Below, piece by piece: positions 8,462 to 16,914 of a stretch of DNA of 64,000 nt. The stretch lies in contig JADHXR010000003.1 of the NCBI GenBank assembly GCA_016782865.1, positions 1 through 64,000 on the forward strand, read 5' to 3'. The position numbers and the translations under genes were made by a program. This stretch comes from Phycisphaerae bacterium. Its GTDB lineage: Bacteria > Planctomycetota > Phycisphaerae > Sedimentisphaerales > Anaerobacaceae. A model generated the notes under the pieces. That model was not told the origin of the DNA and ran no database searches. It saw only the letters and a program-made list of their open reading frames with translations. Position 1 is the stretch's first letter. Every line of letters begins with the position of its first letter.

Positions 8462-9961
8462 ATGACTTTGGATACTTTGGCAGACATAATCAACCAGTCT
8501 TGGTCATTGCTGCGCGACCGGCAGTGGACAAATTGGGAATTGCTAATAGTTGCTGCGGTGGCAACGGCTGTGTTGACCTCAGTGATTGTGAAGCAGCGTC
8601 GAACACAATTGGCCGGAACAAACCATTCTATAGAGGGTCGTTTGGCTCATCCTCCGGGCAAATACGGCAGGCGAGAGAAGGCAAGGGAGGCTGCGGAACA
8701 GTTGGAAATGGAATATGATCGAATCAGACTGCTTCAGCGCCAGATAATGACACGTGATCAAACTGAGGCGCGTCTCGAGCGGGATATCTCAGACCTAACT
8801 GCTGCCAACAGACAACTGCAGGCCGAACTGATCATTGTTAACGAGCAACTCAAACGCGAAAGCGAGCAAGCCAGGCAGCCTTCCGAGAAAAAAGCTGCTG
8901 AACTGACTACTGCCAACAAACAACTCACACAGAATGTTGCCCAGTTGACGGCTGACAACAAGCAGCTCCAATGCGAAAGCAAGCAAGCCGGGGAGGCCTC
9001 CGAGAAGAAGGCTGCCGAGCTGACCACTGTCAACGAACAACTCAAACAAGAAGTTACCCAGTTGACGGCTGACAGCAAGCAGCTCCGACGCGAAAGCAAG
9101 CAAGCCGGGGAGTCCTCCGAGAGCGAAGCTGCCAAGCTGACCACTGTCAATGAACAACTCAAACAAAAAGTTGCCAAGTTGACGGCTGACAACAAGCAGC
9201 TCCAACGCGAAAGCAGGCAAGCCGAGGAGTCTTCCGAGAAGAAAGCTGCCAAGTTGACCACTGTCAACGAACAACTCAAACAAAAAGTTGCCAAGTTGAC
9301 GGCTGACAACAAGCAGCTCCAACGTGAAAGCAAGCAAGCCGGGGGAGGCTCCAAAAAGAAAGCTGCCGAGCTGATCGCTGCCAACAAGCAGCTCAAACGA
9401 GAAGTTGCCAAGTTAACAGCAGAGAACAAGCAACTCCAAAATGAAGTGGCTGAACAGGCGGAGGCCAGTAGCAATGGCATGGAGGGAAGAGATGAGAAAA
9501 GGCCATCTCGAGTCAAGGACGTTGTCCGTAAAGTACCCTGGAGAATGAGAGTGAAAGGCCGGGGGCGATTGCTCAAAGGCTTGTCAAATGCCGGCAACAG
9601 ACTAATGCATGCCGGAGATCGGGCAAGAGTGTCTCAGACCGAGGATATATTGTGCACGCCAAAGAGCGTAAAAGCGAAGTCGCCCATGCGGTTGCTCGAC
9701 GAGTTGGCTGAGGAAATTGTTGACTTGAACACTCAGATGGGAATATCGGACGGCCTCGATGCCAAGCTGGAAGCGATACAGCAGGCGCGCGATGAATTTG
9801 ACGCGAACAACAATACTGCAACTGTCAACGCTCTGAGAGTATTCATTAATGCGGTCCAAACCGATCAAGGCCAAGACGACGAAAGTCTGCAGGAACATGC
9901 AGAAGACCTGATCGACGCTGCACAAGAGATTGCCGAGCTGATCGCCACCTACTACGTATAG
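8462..9961 (+). CDS. Membrane-anchored coiled-coil repeat protein
   Basis: A 499-residue protein with one N-terminal membrane helix (about 25-43, motif LLIVAAVATAVLTSVIV), a basic stretch, then a long coiled coil from about 75 to 345. The coil is built from near-identical 39-residue units (motifs LTTVNEQLKQ, LTADNKQLQRESKQA). Residues 350-395 are basic and proline-containing (KVPWRMRVKGRGR), and 405-499 form a predicted helical C-terminal domain that I do not recognise. The N-terminal anchor and coil suggest a scaffold or spacer projecting from the inner membrane. No enzymatic motif is visible. The gene stands alone; its ribosome site is weak (GAAGG 12-14 bases upstream). Confidence 0.75.
   Translation: MTLDTLADIINQSWSLLRDRQWTNWELLIVAAVATAVLTSVIVKQRRTQLAGTNHSIEGRLAHPPGKYGRREKAREAAEQLEMEYDRIRLLQRQIMTRDQTEARLERDISDLTAANRQLQAELIIVNEQLKRESEQARQPSEKKAAELTTANKQLTQNVAQLTADNKQLQCESKQAGEASEKKAAELTTVNEQLKQEVTQLTADSKQLRRESKQAGESSESEAAKLTTVNEQLKQKVAKLTADNKQLQRESRQAEESSEKKAAKLTTVNEQLKQKVAKLTADNKQLQRESKQAGGGSKKKAAELIAANKQLKREVAKLTAENKQLQNEVAEQAEASSNGMEGRDEKRPSRVKDVVRKVPWRMRVKGRGRLLKGLSNAGNRLMHAGDRARVSQTEDILCTPKSVKAKSPMRLLDELAEEIVDLNTQMGISDGLDAKLEAIQQARDEFDANNNTATVNALRVFINAVQTDQGQDDESLQEHAEDLIDAAQEIAELIATYYV
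8882..9466 (+). repeat. Five tandem 117-bp repeats within the coiled-coil gene
   Basis: Units begin near 8882, 8999, 9116, 9233 and 9350, each 117 bp encoding 39 residues. The core GTTGACGGCTGACAACAAGC recurs almost unchanged in the first four units and diverges in the last. The strong DNA-level identity points to recent expansion by slippage or unequal crossing-over. Confidence 0.9.
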
Positions 9962-10028
9962 TTATTCCCACGCGTGAGAAGCAGGGACGTACTGCATTTT
10001 ATGAGAACGAGACGCCTTTTCAGCGGTC

Positions 10029-10838
10029 TTACAGGCCGCCGCCATTCTTTTCCCAGAGGTCTCTGCTGACCACCCACATGCCGGGCTGGTATGGCTTCTG
10101 CTGGGCGTGCTCGGGTATCCACACTTTGCTCTTGTGCCGGCCTTCCACATGGCCGTCATAGAAGGCGAGATTAGCCCCCTCATTGTGGCGATACATGGTG
10201 GGCCCGCCGCATCCGACGCCCTTGTACTGATTGACGGTGCCGTCTTGGCCGAGTACATCCCAACCGTCGATGTAGTTGGCTCCCTTCCACTTACTCCACC
10301 AGTCGTGAGCCTCGTTGAAGAGTAATTTCTGTGCCGGCTGCTCGACGGTGGTCATCTTGTGCGCCAGCACGTCCATGCCCATGGTGGCAGTCCAGGAGGC
10401 CTGGCCCACTGAGGGATACCAGTCTTCGATATTGAAGCCGTAGCTGACAAGGGTACCCCGTTCGTTGCCGCTTTCAATGTCATAGGCGTGCAGCCAGGCT
10501 TTCTGGGTATCAGAGGGACACTTGTACTTCTTGGGGGTTTGAACGCTGGACAGATTATTTTCGGCTCCCTCGTAGCCAATGTATTTCCGGAATTCATCAT
10601 TACTTGTCCATAGCGAAGTCCCATGGCGGCCTATGTAACGGCAAGGCACGCCCCAGTCATCAAAGGCGTTTGCGTACAACTGGTTGGCCAGGGCCAGACT
10701 ATGGAGGTTGTTGGAGCATACCATCTTGCGCCCCTGGTCCCGGGCTAGGTTCAATGTCGGCATTAGAATGGCCATCAGAATGGCAATGATGGCAATCACG
10801 ACGAGTAACTCAATCAGGGTAAAGGCTTGACGTTTCAT
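10029..10838 (-). CDS. Type II secretion/pseudopilin-like protein with prepilin cleavage site and H-x9-DG motif
   Basis: A 269-residue protein beginning with a class III prepilin leader, MKRQAFTLIELLVVIAIIAI, where cleavage is expected after residue 5 or so at the A/F junction. A long hydrophobic helix is followed by a globular domain ending with H-N-E-G-A-N-L-A-F-Y-D-G, the H-x9-DG signature of planctomycete pseudopilin-like proteins. Such proteins occur in very many copies in this phylum and are thought to be exported or surface proteins rather than pilins proper. AAGGAG lies 8 bases before the ATG and a good promoter lies upstream. It is not in an operon with other secretion genes here. 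Confidence 0.9.
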   Translation of the reverse strand: MKRQAFTLIELLVVIAIIAILMAILMPTLNLARDQGRKMVCSNNLHSLALANQLYANAFDDWGVPCRYIGRHGTSLWTSNDEFRKYIGYEGAENNLSSVQTPKKYKCPSDTQKAWLHAYDIESGNERGTLVSYGFNIEDWYPSVGQASWTATMGMDVLAHKMTTVEQPAQKLLFNEAHDWWSKWKGANYIDGWDVLGQDGTVNQYKGVGCGGPTMYRHNEGANLAFYDGHVEGRHKSKVWIPEHAQQKPYQPGMWVVSRDLWEKNGGGL

Positions 10839-10894
10839 AGTCTGGCTCCTTGCGAACCGTTAAGAAACATAATTTTCTCCATACGACACCGATT

Positions 10895-10923
10895 ATGTTA
10901 CAAGATTCACCTTGAACTGTCAA
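10895..10923 (-). promoter_or_regulatory. Sigma-70-type promoter for the pseudopilin gene
   Basis: On the minus strand, TTGACA (10923-10918), a 17-base spacer and TAACAT (10900-10895). Transcription would start near 10888, giving a 50-base leader before the ATG at 10838. Confidence 0.5.
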
Positions 10924-11050
10924 GAATTATGAGTTTTGAAGTGGAAATGTGAGATTCGGTTGACACAGTTGGGTCTGAGAGGTAAGGTATCGCTGAAATC
11001 GGGCCTTGGTCCTTGCTCTTGCTTTCTAATCTCTTTATGGTGCTTTTGTT

Positions 11051-13069
11051 ATGAAGATTTCGCTGAATTGGCTGAATGATTATATCGACATTGACCGCTC
11101 CGCGGAGCAGGTCGCGGGGATTCTGAGCGATCTGGGCTTTCCCTGCGAGGGGATAGAGCATCCCGGCGACGACGTGGTCATCGACGTCGAGATAACCAGC
11201 AACCGCGGCGATTGCCTGGGCTATATCGGCATTGCCCGCGAACTGTCCGCCGCTACGGGGGTTGAAATGAAAATCCCGACGGTCGAGCTGGACGAGTCCG
11301 ACAAGGACGTAGGCGAATTCACCAGCGTGCAGATAGACGAGCCCGAGTTATGCGGCCGATATACGGCTCGGATCATCGAGGGGGTCAGAATCGGCCCATC
11401 CCCGGACTGGGTGAAGAAACGGCTCGAGGCAATAGGCCTGCGAAGCGTCAGCAACGTGGTCGATGCGACCAACTACGCAATGATCGAGACGGGCCAGCCG
11501 CCGCACGCGTTTGACTACGCCAAGCTAACCGAGGGCAAGATAATCGTCAGAAGAGCGGTTGAGGGCGAGCGCCTCATCAGCATCGACGGCACGCAGTGCG
11601 ATCTCAATACGGATATGCTGATAATCGCCGATCCCAAGGGTCCGGTCGCTATCGCCGGCGTGATGGGGGGGCTCGATACCGAGGTCCGCGATGAGACGAC
11701 CACGGTTCTCCTGGAAGACGCACATTTTGATCCGGTGAGCATCCGCATGACTTCTCGCAGGCTTGGTCTACCTTCGGAAGCGAGCTTCCGATTCGAACGC
11801 GCGGTAGATATCGAGACGATCGACTGGGCCTCCAGACGCACGGCGCAGTTGATTGTACAGGCGGCGGGGGGCAAAGTGGCCCGAGGCGTGGCCGACGCTT
11901 ATCCTGCGAAGCCGGCCAAACGGGAGGTCTCATTGCGGCCTTCGCGATTGAGCAAATTGCTCGGCATCGAGATTTCCGCCGAAAGGACACTGAGGATTCT
12001 CTTCGATTTGTGCTTTGCGCCGAGAGTTGAGAATGATGTGATCACCTGCACAGTCCCGTCCTGGCGCAGCGACGTTTACCGCGAGGCGGACCTGATCGAA
12101 GAAGTCGCGCGCGTGTACGGCTTCAACGAAATCCCGACCGAGCGCAAGATCCAGATAGAAGTTGTCCCCGTGGATGCTCGGCAAAAACTTGCCGAGTCGG
12201 CCGGGACATACCTTAACTGTTGTGGCTTTTACGAAACCATCAACGTTGACTTTGTCGACGATTCTACCGCCGGGATTTTCGCTGAGGGGGGCGTTGATTG
12301 TCACCTGGCGGTAAAAGACGAATCGAGAAAACGCGCGAACCTGCTTCGCCGTACTCTCGTCGGTTCGCTGCTCGGCGTGTTGAAGACCAACGTCAACGCC
12401 AAGAACCTGCCATGCCGAATATTCGAGATTGCAGATACTTTCGTGCCGGCGGATGGCCAGACGCTCGAGCAACTGATTCAGAAGACCAAGCTGTCGCTCG
12501 TCTGCGACGGTGACTTCCGGGACCTGCGGGGCGTGATTGAAGGGCTGGTGCACAGCATCGACCGGGATGCGCAAGTCGTGCTGAGTCCCGCCGATTTGAT
12601 CTGGGCGCAGCAGGGCGCTACGATCACAGTGAACTCGCAAGCGATAGGTTCGGCGGGGATCGTTTCGAAGGCGGTCGGGGAAAAACTAGGCATTGATGAC
12701 ATTACCGTATGTGCTGCGGAGATTGAATTTGAGATGCTGCTATCGATGGCCGGCGCCGCTGCGAAGGTCAAGCCGATCCCGAGGTTCCCGGCTATCCAGC
12801 GCGATCTTTCGATCGTTGTGGACGAACAGATTTGCTGGGCCGATATTATCGGGGCGGTCGAGAGCAAGGCCTGCGAAGAGCTTGAAGACGTCGAGTTTGT
12901 CGGGATATACCGGGGCAAAGGCATTCAGTCTGGCAAGAAGTGTGTCACGCTCTCGCTGCGGTTCAGGGATGAGGACGGCACGCTCACACACGAGACCGTA
13001 GACCATTTCCAAGCCGACATTGTCACGAGCCTGGGCGAGGCGACCGCGGCCCAATTGCGCACCGCGTGA
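11051..13069 (+). CDS. pheT: Phenylalanyl-tRNA synthetase beta subunit, short form
   Basis: A 672-residue PheT, which with PheS charges tRNA-Phe in the cytoplasm. It starts with the family hallmark MKISLNWLNDYIDID. The segment after about residue 38 jumps directly to DVVIDVEITSNRGDCLG, so the EMAP/OB-fold tRNA-binding insertion of about 110 residues found in typical 790-800-residue PheT proteins is missing. The B3/B4 domain (TSRRLGLPSEASFRFERA), the B5 domain (SWRSDVYREADLIEEVARVYG) and the C-terminal ferredoxin-like anticodon-binding domain (RFPAIQRDLSIVVDE onward) are intact. No pheS gene is adjacent, unlike the usual pheST operon. No clear ribosome site precedes the ATG. Confidence 0.95.
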   Translation: MKISLNWLNDYIDIDRSAEQVAGILSDLGFPCEGIEHPGDDVVIDVEITSNRGDCLGYIGIARELSAATGVEMKIPTVELDESDKDVGEFTSVQIDEPELCGRYTARIIEGVRIGPSPDWVKKRLEAIGLRSVSNVVDATNYAMIETGQPPHAFDYAKLTEGKIIVRRAVEGERLISIDGTQCDLNTDMLIIADPKGPVAIAGVMGGLDTEVRDETTTVLLEDAHFDPVSIRMTSRRLGLPSEASFRFERAVDIETIDWASRRTAQLIVQAAGGKVARGVADAYPAKPAKREVSLRPSRLSKLLGIEISAERTLRILFDLCFAPRVENDVITCTVPSWRSDVYREADLIEEVARVYGFNEIPTERKIQIEVVPVDARQKLAESAGTYLNCCGFYETINVDFVDDSTAGIFAEGGVDCHLAVKDESRKRANLLRRTLVGSLLGVLKTNVNAKNLPCRIFEIADTFVPADGQTLEQLIQKTKLSLVCDGDFRDLRGVIEGLVHSIDRDAQVVLSPADLIWAQQGATITVNSQAIGSAGIVSKAVGEKLGIDDITVCAAEIEFEMLLSMAGAAAKVKPIPRFPAIQRDLSIVVDEQICWADIIGAVESKACEELEDVEFVGIYRGKGIQSGKKCVTLSLRFRDEDGTLTHETVDHFQADIVTSLGEATAAQLRTA

Positions 13070-13225
13070 GTTGTTTCTCATCGGTAGTGACATATCGAGC
13101 GGCAGCGAGCGGCAATTGTCGAATGGAAAATTTCACTTTAGAAGAAGCTGCTCAAACGCCGATAATGATGAGTATACTGGGGTAAAACCTGGCGTGTTTT
13201 TTTGTTGTCAGCCTGCGGTATTTTA

Positions 13226-13254
13226 TTGACTTGTAGGTGTTAATCTGGTATAAA
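13226..13254 (+). promoter_or_regulatory. Strong sigma-70-type promoter upstream of a structured RNA
   Basis: TTGACT (13226-13231), a 17-base spacer and TATAAA (13249-13254), close to the bacterial consensus. Transcription would begin near 13261, with no open reading frame before the terminator at 13467. Confidence 0.65.
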
Positions 13255-13260
13255 CGATTG

Positions 13261-13466
13261 TTGCGGGCTAACCCCTGCTGTGTTCGTATAGGAAGTAATG
13301 TTTGAAAGAACCGATACCCGTACTCAGGGAAATCAGGCCTTGGCCGGATCGGAAATGCCTACTCGATAGGACTTTCGGACGCAAGTAACGATTGCCCACT
13401 TGGAAGTAATGGGTTCTTTTCAAGCGCTTTCTTACGGCACCTGTGGAGAGTGGCTACGCAACTCTT
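13261..13466 (+). ncRNA. Structured non-coding RNA, possibly 6S RNA
   Basis: A transcript of about 200 nt is bounded by a near-consensus promoter and a strong intrinsic terminator, with no protein-coding frame. The ends pair (GTTGCG at 13260-13265 with CGCAAC at 13457-13462). An inner helix can form between TTTGAAAGAACC (13301-13312) and GGTTCTTTTCAA (13412-13423). A ten-base word GGAAGTAATG occurs just before each arm (13291-13300, 13402-13411). Length, an end-closing stem and a GUUC/CAAG-rich distal part recall 6S RNA, the RNA polymerase-binding regulator. The identity is not proven: no search was possible, and RNase P, SRP and tmRNA signature motifs were not found. Confidence 0.5.
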
Positions 13467-13494
13467 AAAAGGCCTGGGAGATCAGGCCTTTTTT
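13467..13494 (+). terminator. Intrinsic terminator of the structured RNA
   Basis: AAAAGGCCTG (13467-13476), loop GGAGAT, CAGGCCTTTTTT (13483-13494): a perfect 10-bp stem running into six T residues. A textbook rho-independent terminator. Confidence 0.9.
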
Positions 13495-13662
13495 GATTTC
13501 ATCCGGCCACCGGTCGGGATATTAGGATGCTCAGGGCCTGTAAATCTTCCATTTCGCCTCGTTTCTTAGGGTCATGCTGATTAAGATGAGCATGATATTT
13601 GTCGATTAGAACTGCATAGAGGCAACTCGGAGGCTCAGTTTGGCTTGAATTGCCGATTTTGC

Positions 13663-13700
13663 AGTCAGAAGGTTTACATTTAGTCAGAAGGTTTACATTT
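13663..13700 (+). repeat. 19-bp perfect tandem duplication upstream of glgP
   Basis: AGTCAGAAGGTTTACATTT occurs twice head to tail (13663-13681 and 13682-13700), ending directly before the GGAGG ribosome site of glycogen phosphorylase. It may alter leader spacing or duplicate an operator. Confidence 0.9.
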
Positions 13701-13712
13701 GGAGGCCCGGAT

Positions 13713-16316
13713 ATGCCGACTGTGCGAAGTTTCACAGTTCTACCAGCACTGCCTGATCAACTGAAGGACCTCGATTACATCGCGAGGAACATGTTTTGGT
13801 CATGGAACTCCGAATTCCTGGAGTTGTTCAGACGCATCGACAGCAATTTATGGGCCACATGCGGCCATAATCCAGTCAAACTCCTTGGCAGCGTCCCGCA
13901 GGCAAAACTGGAGGAACTGGCCAAGAATCAAGGTTTTCTGGGCCAGTTGCAGAATGCCAGCGAAAAACTCAAAGAGTATATGGAGAAGCCGAGCTGGTAT
14001 GAGAAGGTCTGTTCGAAAAGCACCGAACCCACCATCGCGTACTTCAGTGCCGAATTCGGCGTCCATGAATGCCTGCCCATTTATGCCGGTGGTCTGGGCA
14101 TCCTGGCCGGCGACCATCTCAAGAGTGCCTCTGACCTTGGCGTTCCGTTGGTTGGAGTCGGCCTGCTCTATCAGAAGGGCTATTTCCGCCAGTACCTGAA
14201 TGTTGACGGCTGGCAGCAGGAAACATATGTCGAGAACGATTTTCACGACATGCCGATAGAGCTGATTCGCAAGGAAAGCGGTCGTCCGCTCACTATCAGT
14301 GTTGAATACCCCGGCCGGTGTGTGATCGCCCAGATATGGTGCGTCCATGTCGGCAGGGTGAGACTGTTTCTGCTCGATACGAACGTGCAGGAGAACTCGC
14401 CCATAGACCGCATGGTTACCAGCAGTCTCTACGGCGGCGATCGCGAACTGCGAATCCGCCAGGAGATCATGTTGGGCATCGGCGGCCTGAAGGCTCTCGC
14501 GGCAATGGGCATCACGCCGAAGGTCTGCCACATGAATGAAGGCCACGCCGGCTTCATGGCGTTGGAGCGAATCAGAGGACTGCGCAACGCACAGAACATG
14601 ACCTTCGACGAGGCGGTCGAAGCCACGAGCGCCGGCAACGTCTTCACCATACATACGTCCGTAAAAGCAGGGCTTGACGAATTTCGCGTAGAGCTTATGG
14701 ACAAATACTTCGGCAGCTATTTCCCGAAGCTCGGCATAAACAGGAAGCGATTCCTGGCGTTGGGCAGAATACTGCCCGACGACGATGACGAGCCATTCAA
14801 GATGCCCGTCCTGGCTTTGAAGCTCAGCAGCTTCTCCAACGGCGTTTCCAAATTGCACGGGCAGGTTTCCCGCGGGATATGGGGCAGCCTTTGGCCGGGA
14901 GTGCCGATTGATGAAGTGCCCATAACAGCGGTCACAAACGGCATCCACCTCAAGAACTGGGTCTCGGACGAGCTTGACTGCCTGTACAAACGGTATCTTG
15001 GCCCGACTTATGCTGACGGCACCACGGACAAGTCGGTCTGGGATGCGGTCGACGAGATTCCCGATGAGGAATTCTGGCGCATACATCAGCGATGCAAAGA
15101 GCAGTTGATCGTCTTTGCGCGCAATCGGCTCACGGCCCAGATGCAGCGTAGAGGTACTTACCACACCGAACTCAACCACGCCGAAGAGGTCTTGGACCCC
15201 GAGGCGCTGACACTCGGTTTTGCCCGAAGATTCGCCGGCTACAAGAGAGGCAATCTGTTGCTCAGGGACACGCACCGGGTCATGAAGCTGCTCGCCAACA
15301 AGAAAAAGCCCGTACAGATTATTTTCGCCGGCAAGGCTCACCCGAAGGACACCGAGGGCAAAGACATCATCCGCCAGATCATACACTTTGCCAACCAAGA
15401 GGAAGTCCGACGCCATATCGTGTTCCTCGAGGATTACGATATCGACATCGCCCGAATCCTGGTCCGCGGCGTCGACGTCTGGCTCAACAACCCGCGCAGG
15501 CCGATGGAAGCCAGCGGTACTAGCGGCATGAAAGCCGCGGTCAACGGCGTGCTCAACATGAGCACAGCCGACGGCTGGTGGTGCGAAGGCTACACCCCGA
15601 AAGGTGGCTGGGTAATCGGCGCCGGCGAGAGCTATGACGACTGCGACTACCAGGACGGCGTCGAGGCCCAGGCCATATACAATATGTTGGAGCGCGAAGT
15701 CATCCCTCTGTTCTACACCCGCACGGCCGACAACCTGCCGCGGGCCTGGATACACAGGGTCAAAAATTCCATCAAATGGATCGCGCCGCGATTCAACACG
15801 CACCGGATGGTCGCCGAATACACGCGACGGTTCTACAATCCCTCGGCCGCCAAATGGTGTTATCTTACCGCCGAGGCCTGTACCAGAGCCAGGGCATTCT
15901 CGAGCTGGAAATCCGACGTCCGCGATGCCTGGCCCGAGGTGACCGTCAAGGACGTCATAATCGAAGTCCGCAACGGCGACGGCTGCGAGCGCCTGAACCA
16001 CAAGGGACCCCAGTTGAAGGTCGGTTCGCAGTTGTCCATCAGGGCCCTGGTCCGGCTCGGCAGGATCAGTCGGGAAGATGTCTCAGTCGAATTCTATCAC
16101 GGTCCCGTCGATACCTGGCAGAAGATCAAGAACGGCTCGGCCGTCAGGATGGATTACGAACATCCCGCCGACCAGGAGGGTGAACACTGGTTTGTCGGCT
16201 CGATGCCCTGCACGCAGACCGGCAAGCACGGCGTGTCCATCAGGGTGCTGCCCAAACACACAGATCTGGTCGATCCCTATGAAATGGGTCTGATCCATTG
16301 GGAAAAGACGGACTGA
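13713..16316 (+). CDS. glgP: Alpha-glucan (glycogen) phosphorylase, GT35
   Basis: An 867-residue phosphorylase releasing glucose-1-phosphate from glycogen or maltodextrin by phosphorolysis. The N-terminus has the DUF3417-type region (LDYIARNMFWSWNSE), marking the bacterial/archaeal short branch (TIGR02094 type) rather than the animal/E. coli branch. Catalytic-core motifs are present: AYFSAEFGVHECLPIYAGGLG, NEGHAGFMALERIR, and the pyridoxal-phosphate site EASGTSGMKAAVNG at about 598-611, whose Lys binds the cofactor. Start 13713 is chosen because GGAGG lies 7 bases upstream; the frame is open further upstream across the 19-bp repeat. It is convergent with the PTS IIA gene. Likely cytoplasmic, in storage-glycan turnover. 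Confidence 0.95.
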   Translation: MPTVRSFTVLPALPDQLKDLDYIARNMFWSWNSEFLELFRRIDSNLWATCGHNPVKLLGSVPQAKLEELAKNQGFLGQLQNASEKLKEYMEKPSWYEKVCSKSTEPTIAYFSAEFGVHECLPIYAGGLGILAGDHLKSASDLGVPLVGVGLLYQKGYFRQYLNVDGWQQETYVENDFHDMPIELIRKESGRPLTISVEYPGRCVIAQIWCVHVGRVRLFLLDTNVQENSPIDRMVTSSLYGGDRELRIRQEIMLGIGGLKALAAMGITPKVCHMNEGHAGFMALERIRGLRNAQNMTFDEAVEATSAGNVFTIHTSVKAGLDEFRVELMDKYFGSYFPKLGINRKRFLALGRILPDDDDEPFKMPVLALKLSSFSNGVSKLHGQVSRGIWGSLWPGVPIDEVPITAVTNGIHLKNWVSDELDCLYKRYLGPTYADGTTDKSVWDAVDEIPDEEFWRIHQRCKEQLIVFARNRLTAQMQRRGTYHTELNHAEEVLDPEALTLGFARRFAGYKRGNLLLRDTHRVMKLLANKKKPVQIIFAGKAHPKDTEGKDIIRQIIHFANQEEVRRHIVFLEDYDIDIARILVRGVDVWLNNPRRPMEASGTSGMKAAVNGVLNMSTADGWWCEGYTPKGGWVIGAGESYDDCDYQDGVEAQAIYNMLEREVIPLFYTRTADNLPRAWIHRVKNSIKWIAPRFNTHRMVAEYTRRFYNPSAAKWCYLTAEACTRARAFSSWKSDVRDAWPEVTVKDVIIEVRNGDGCERLNHKGPQLKVGSQLSIRALVRLGRISREDVSVEFYHGPVDTWQKIKNGSAVRMDYEHPADQEGEHWFVGSMPCTQTGKHGVSIRVLPKHTDLVDPYEMGLIHWEKTD

Positions 16317-16334
16317 CCCGTCCAGCGCGGGGCC

Positions 16335-16793
16335 TTATTCACTTTCTGGAGTGCTCAGGAGTCTGTGAACATCGTCCGTGCAATCGGCCTGCTCAAGCTT
16401 GTGCCTGAACTGCTCGTTGACCATCAGTCTGCTAATCGCGGCCAGGGCCTGAATATGCGGCCCGGTCTGGTCGGCTGGCGAGACCAGCAAAAACAAGATC
16501 TTCACAGGTTGCCCGTCAACGCTCTCGAACTCGATCGGCTCGCGGGCGATCCCGATTGCCATCACAACTTCCTTAACGGCATTGCATTTGCCGTGAGGGA
16601 TCGCGATCCCGGCTCCGGTTCCCGTGCTTTGGATTCGTTCGCGGGTCAAGACCGCGTCCAATGCGACATCTCTGTCCATCAATGCCCCGCTGCTGTCCAG
16701 CAGGTCGATAAGTTCGGTTATCACAGCTTCCTTATCCCGGCTCTCGACCTGGACCTTGACGCAGTTCGTCTGCAATACTTGCGTGAGAGTCAT
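16335..16793 (-). CDS. PTS IIA domain protein (fructose/nitrogen type)
   Basis: A 152-residue EIIA of the PtsN/FruA family. The phosphorylatable histidine is H67 in GIAIPHGKC, with the supporting pattern TRERIQSTGTGAGIAIPHG and a downstream FLLVSPADQTGPHIQALA. No PTS permease lies nearby, so a regulatory role of the PtsN type is more likely than sugar transport (inference). AAGGTGAT precedes the ATG. Its stop codon faces that of glycogen phosphorylase 18 bases away, leaving little room for separate terminators. Confidence 0.88.
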   Translation of the reverse strand: MTLTQVLQTNCVKVQVESRDKEAVITELIDLLDSSGALMDRDVALDAVLTRERIQSTGTGAGIAIPHGKCNAVKEVVMAIGIAREPIEFESVDGQPVKILFLLVSPADQTGPHIQALAAISRLMVNEQFRHKLEQADCTDDVHRLLSTPESE

Positions 16794-16914
16794 ATCACCT
16801 TACGTCCAACATACTTGAAATCTCAACATTTGCACAAACCCGAAAATTTAGCCGATTCCTGCCCCAATTACAACACCCAACCCGGAAATGGCCGTTTTTG
16901 CCTTCCTTTCCAAG

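Noticed and set aside
8758-9597. 279-residue antisense frame over the coiled-coil gene
   Set aside because: It mirrors the 117-bp repeats (LLSAVNLATFCLS-like phrases) and is low-complexity; the sense frame makes a sensible membrane-anchored coiled coil.
13848-16001. 717-residue open frame antisense to glycogen phosphorylase
   Set aside because: A shadow frame created by codon bias of glgP, with no recognisable motif or ribosome site; the sense strand has full GT35 motifs.
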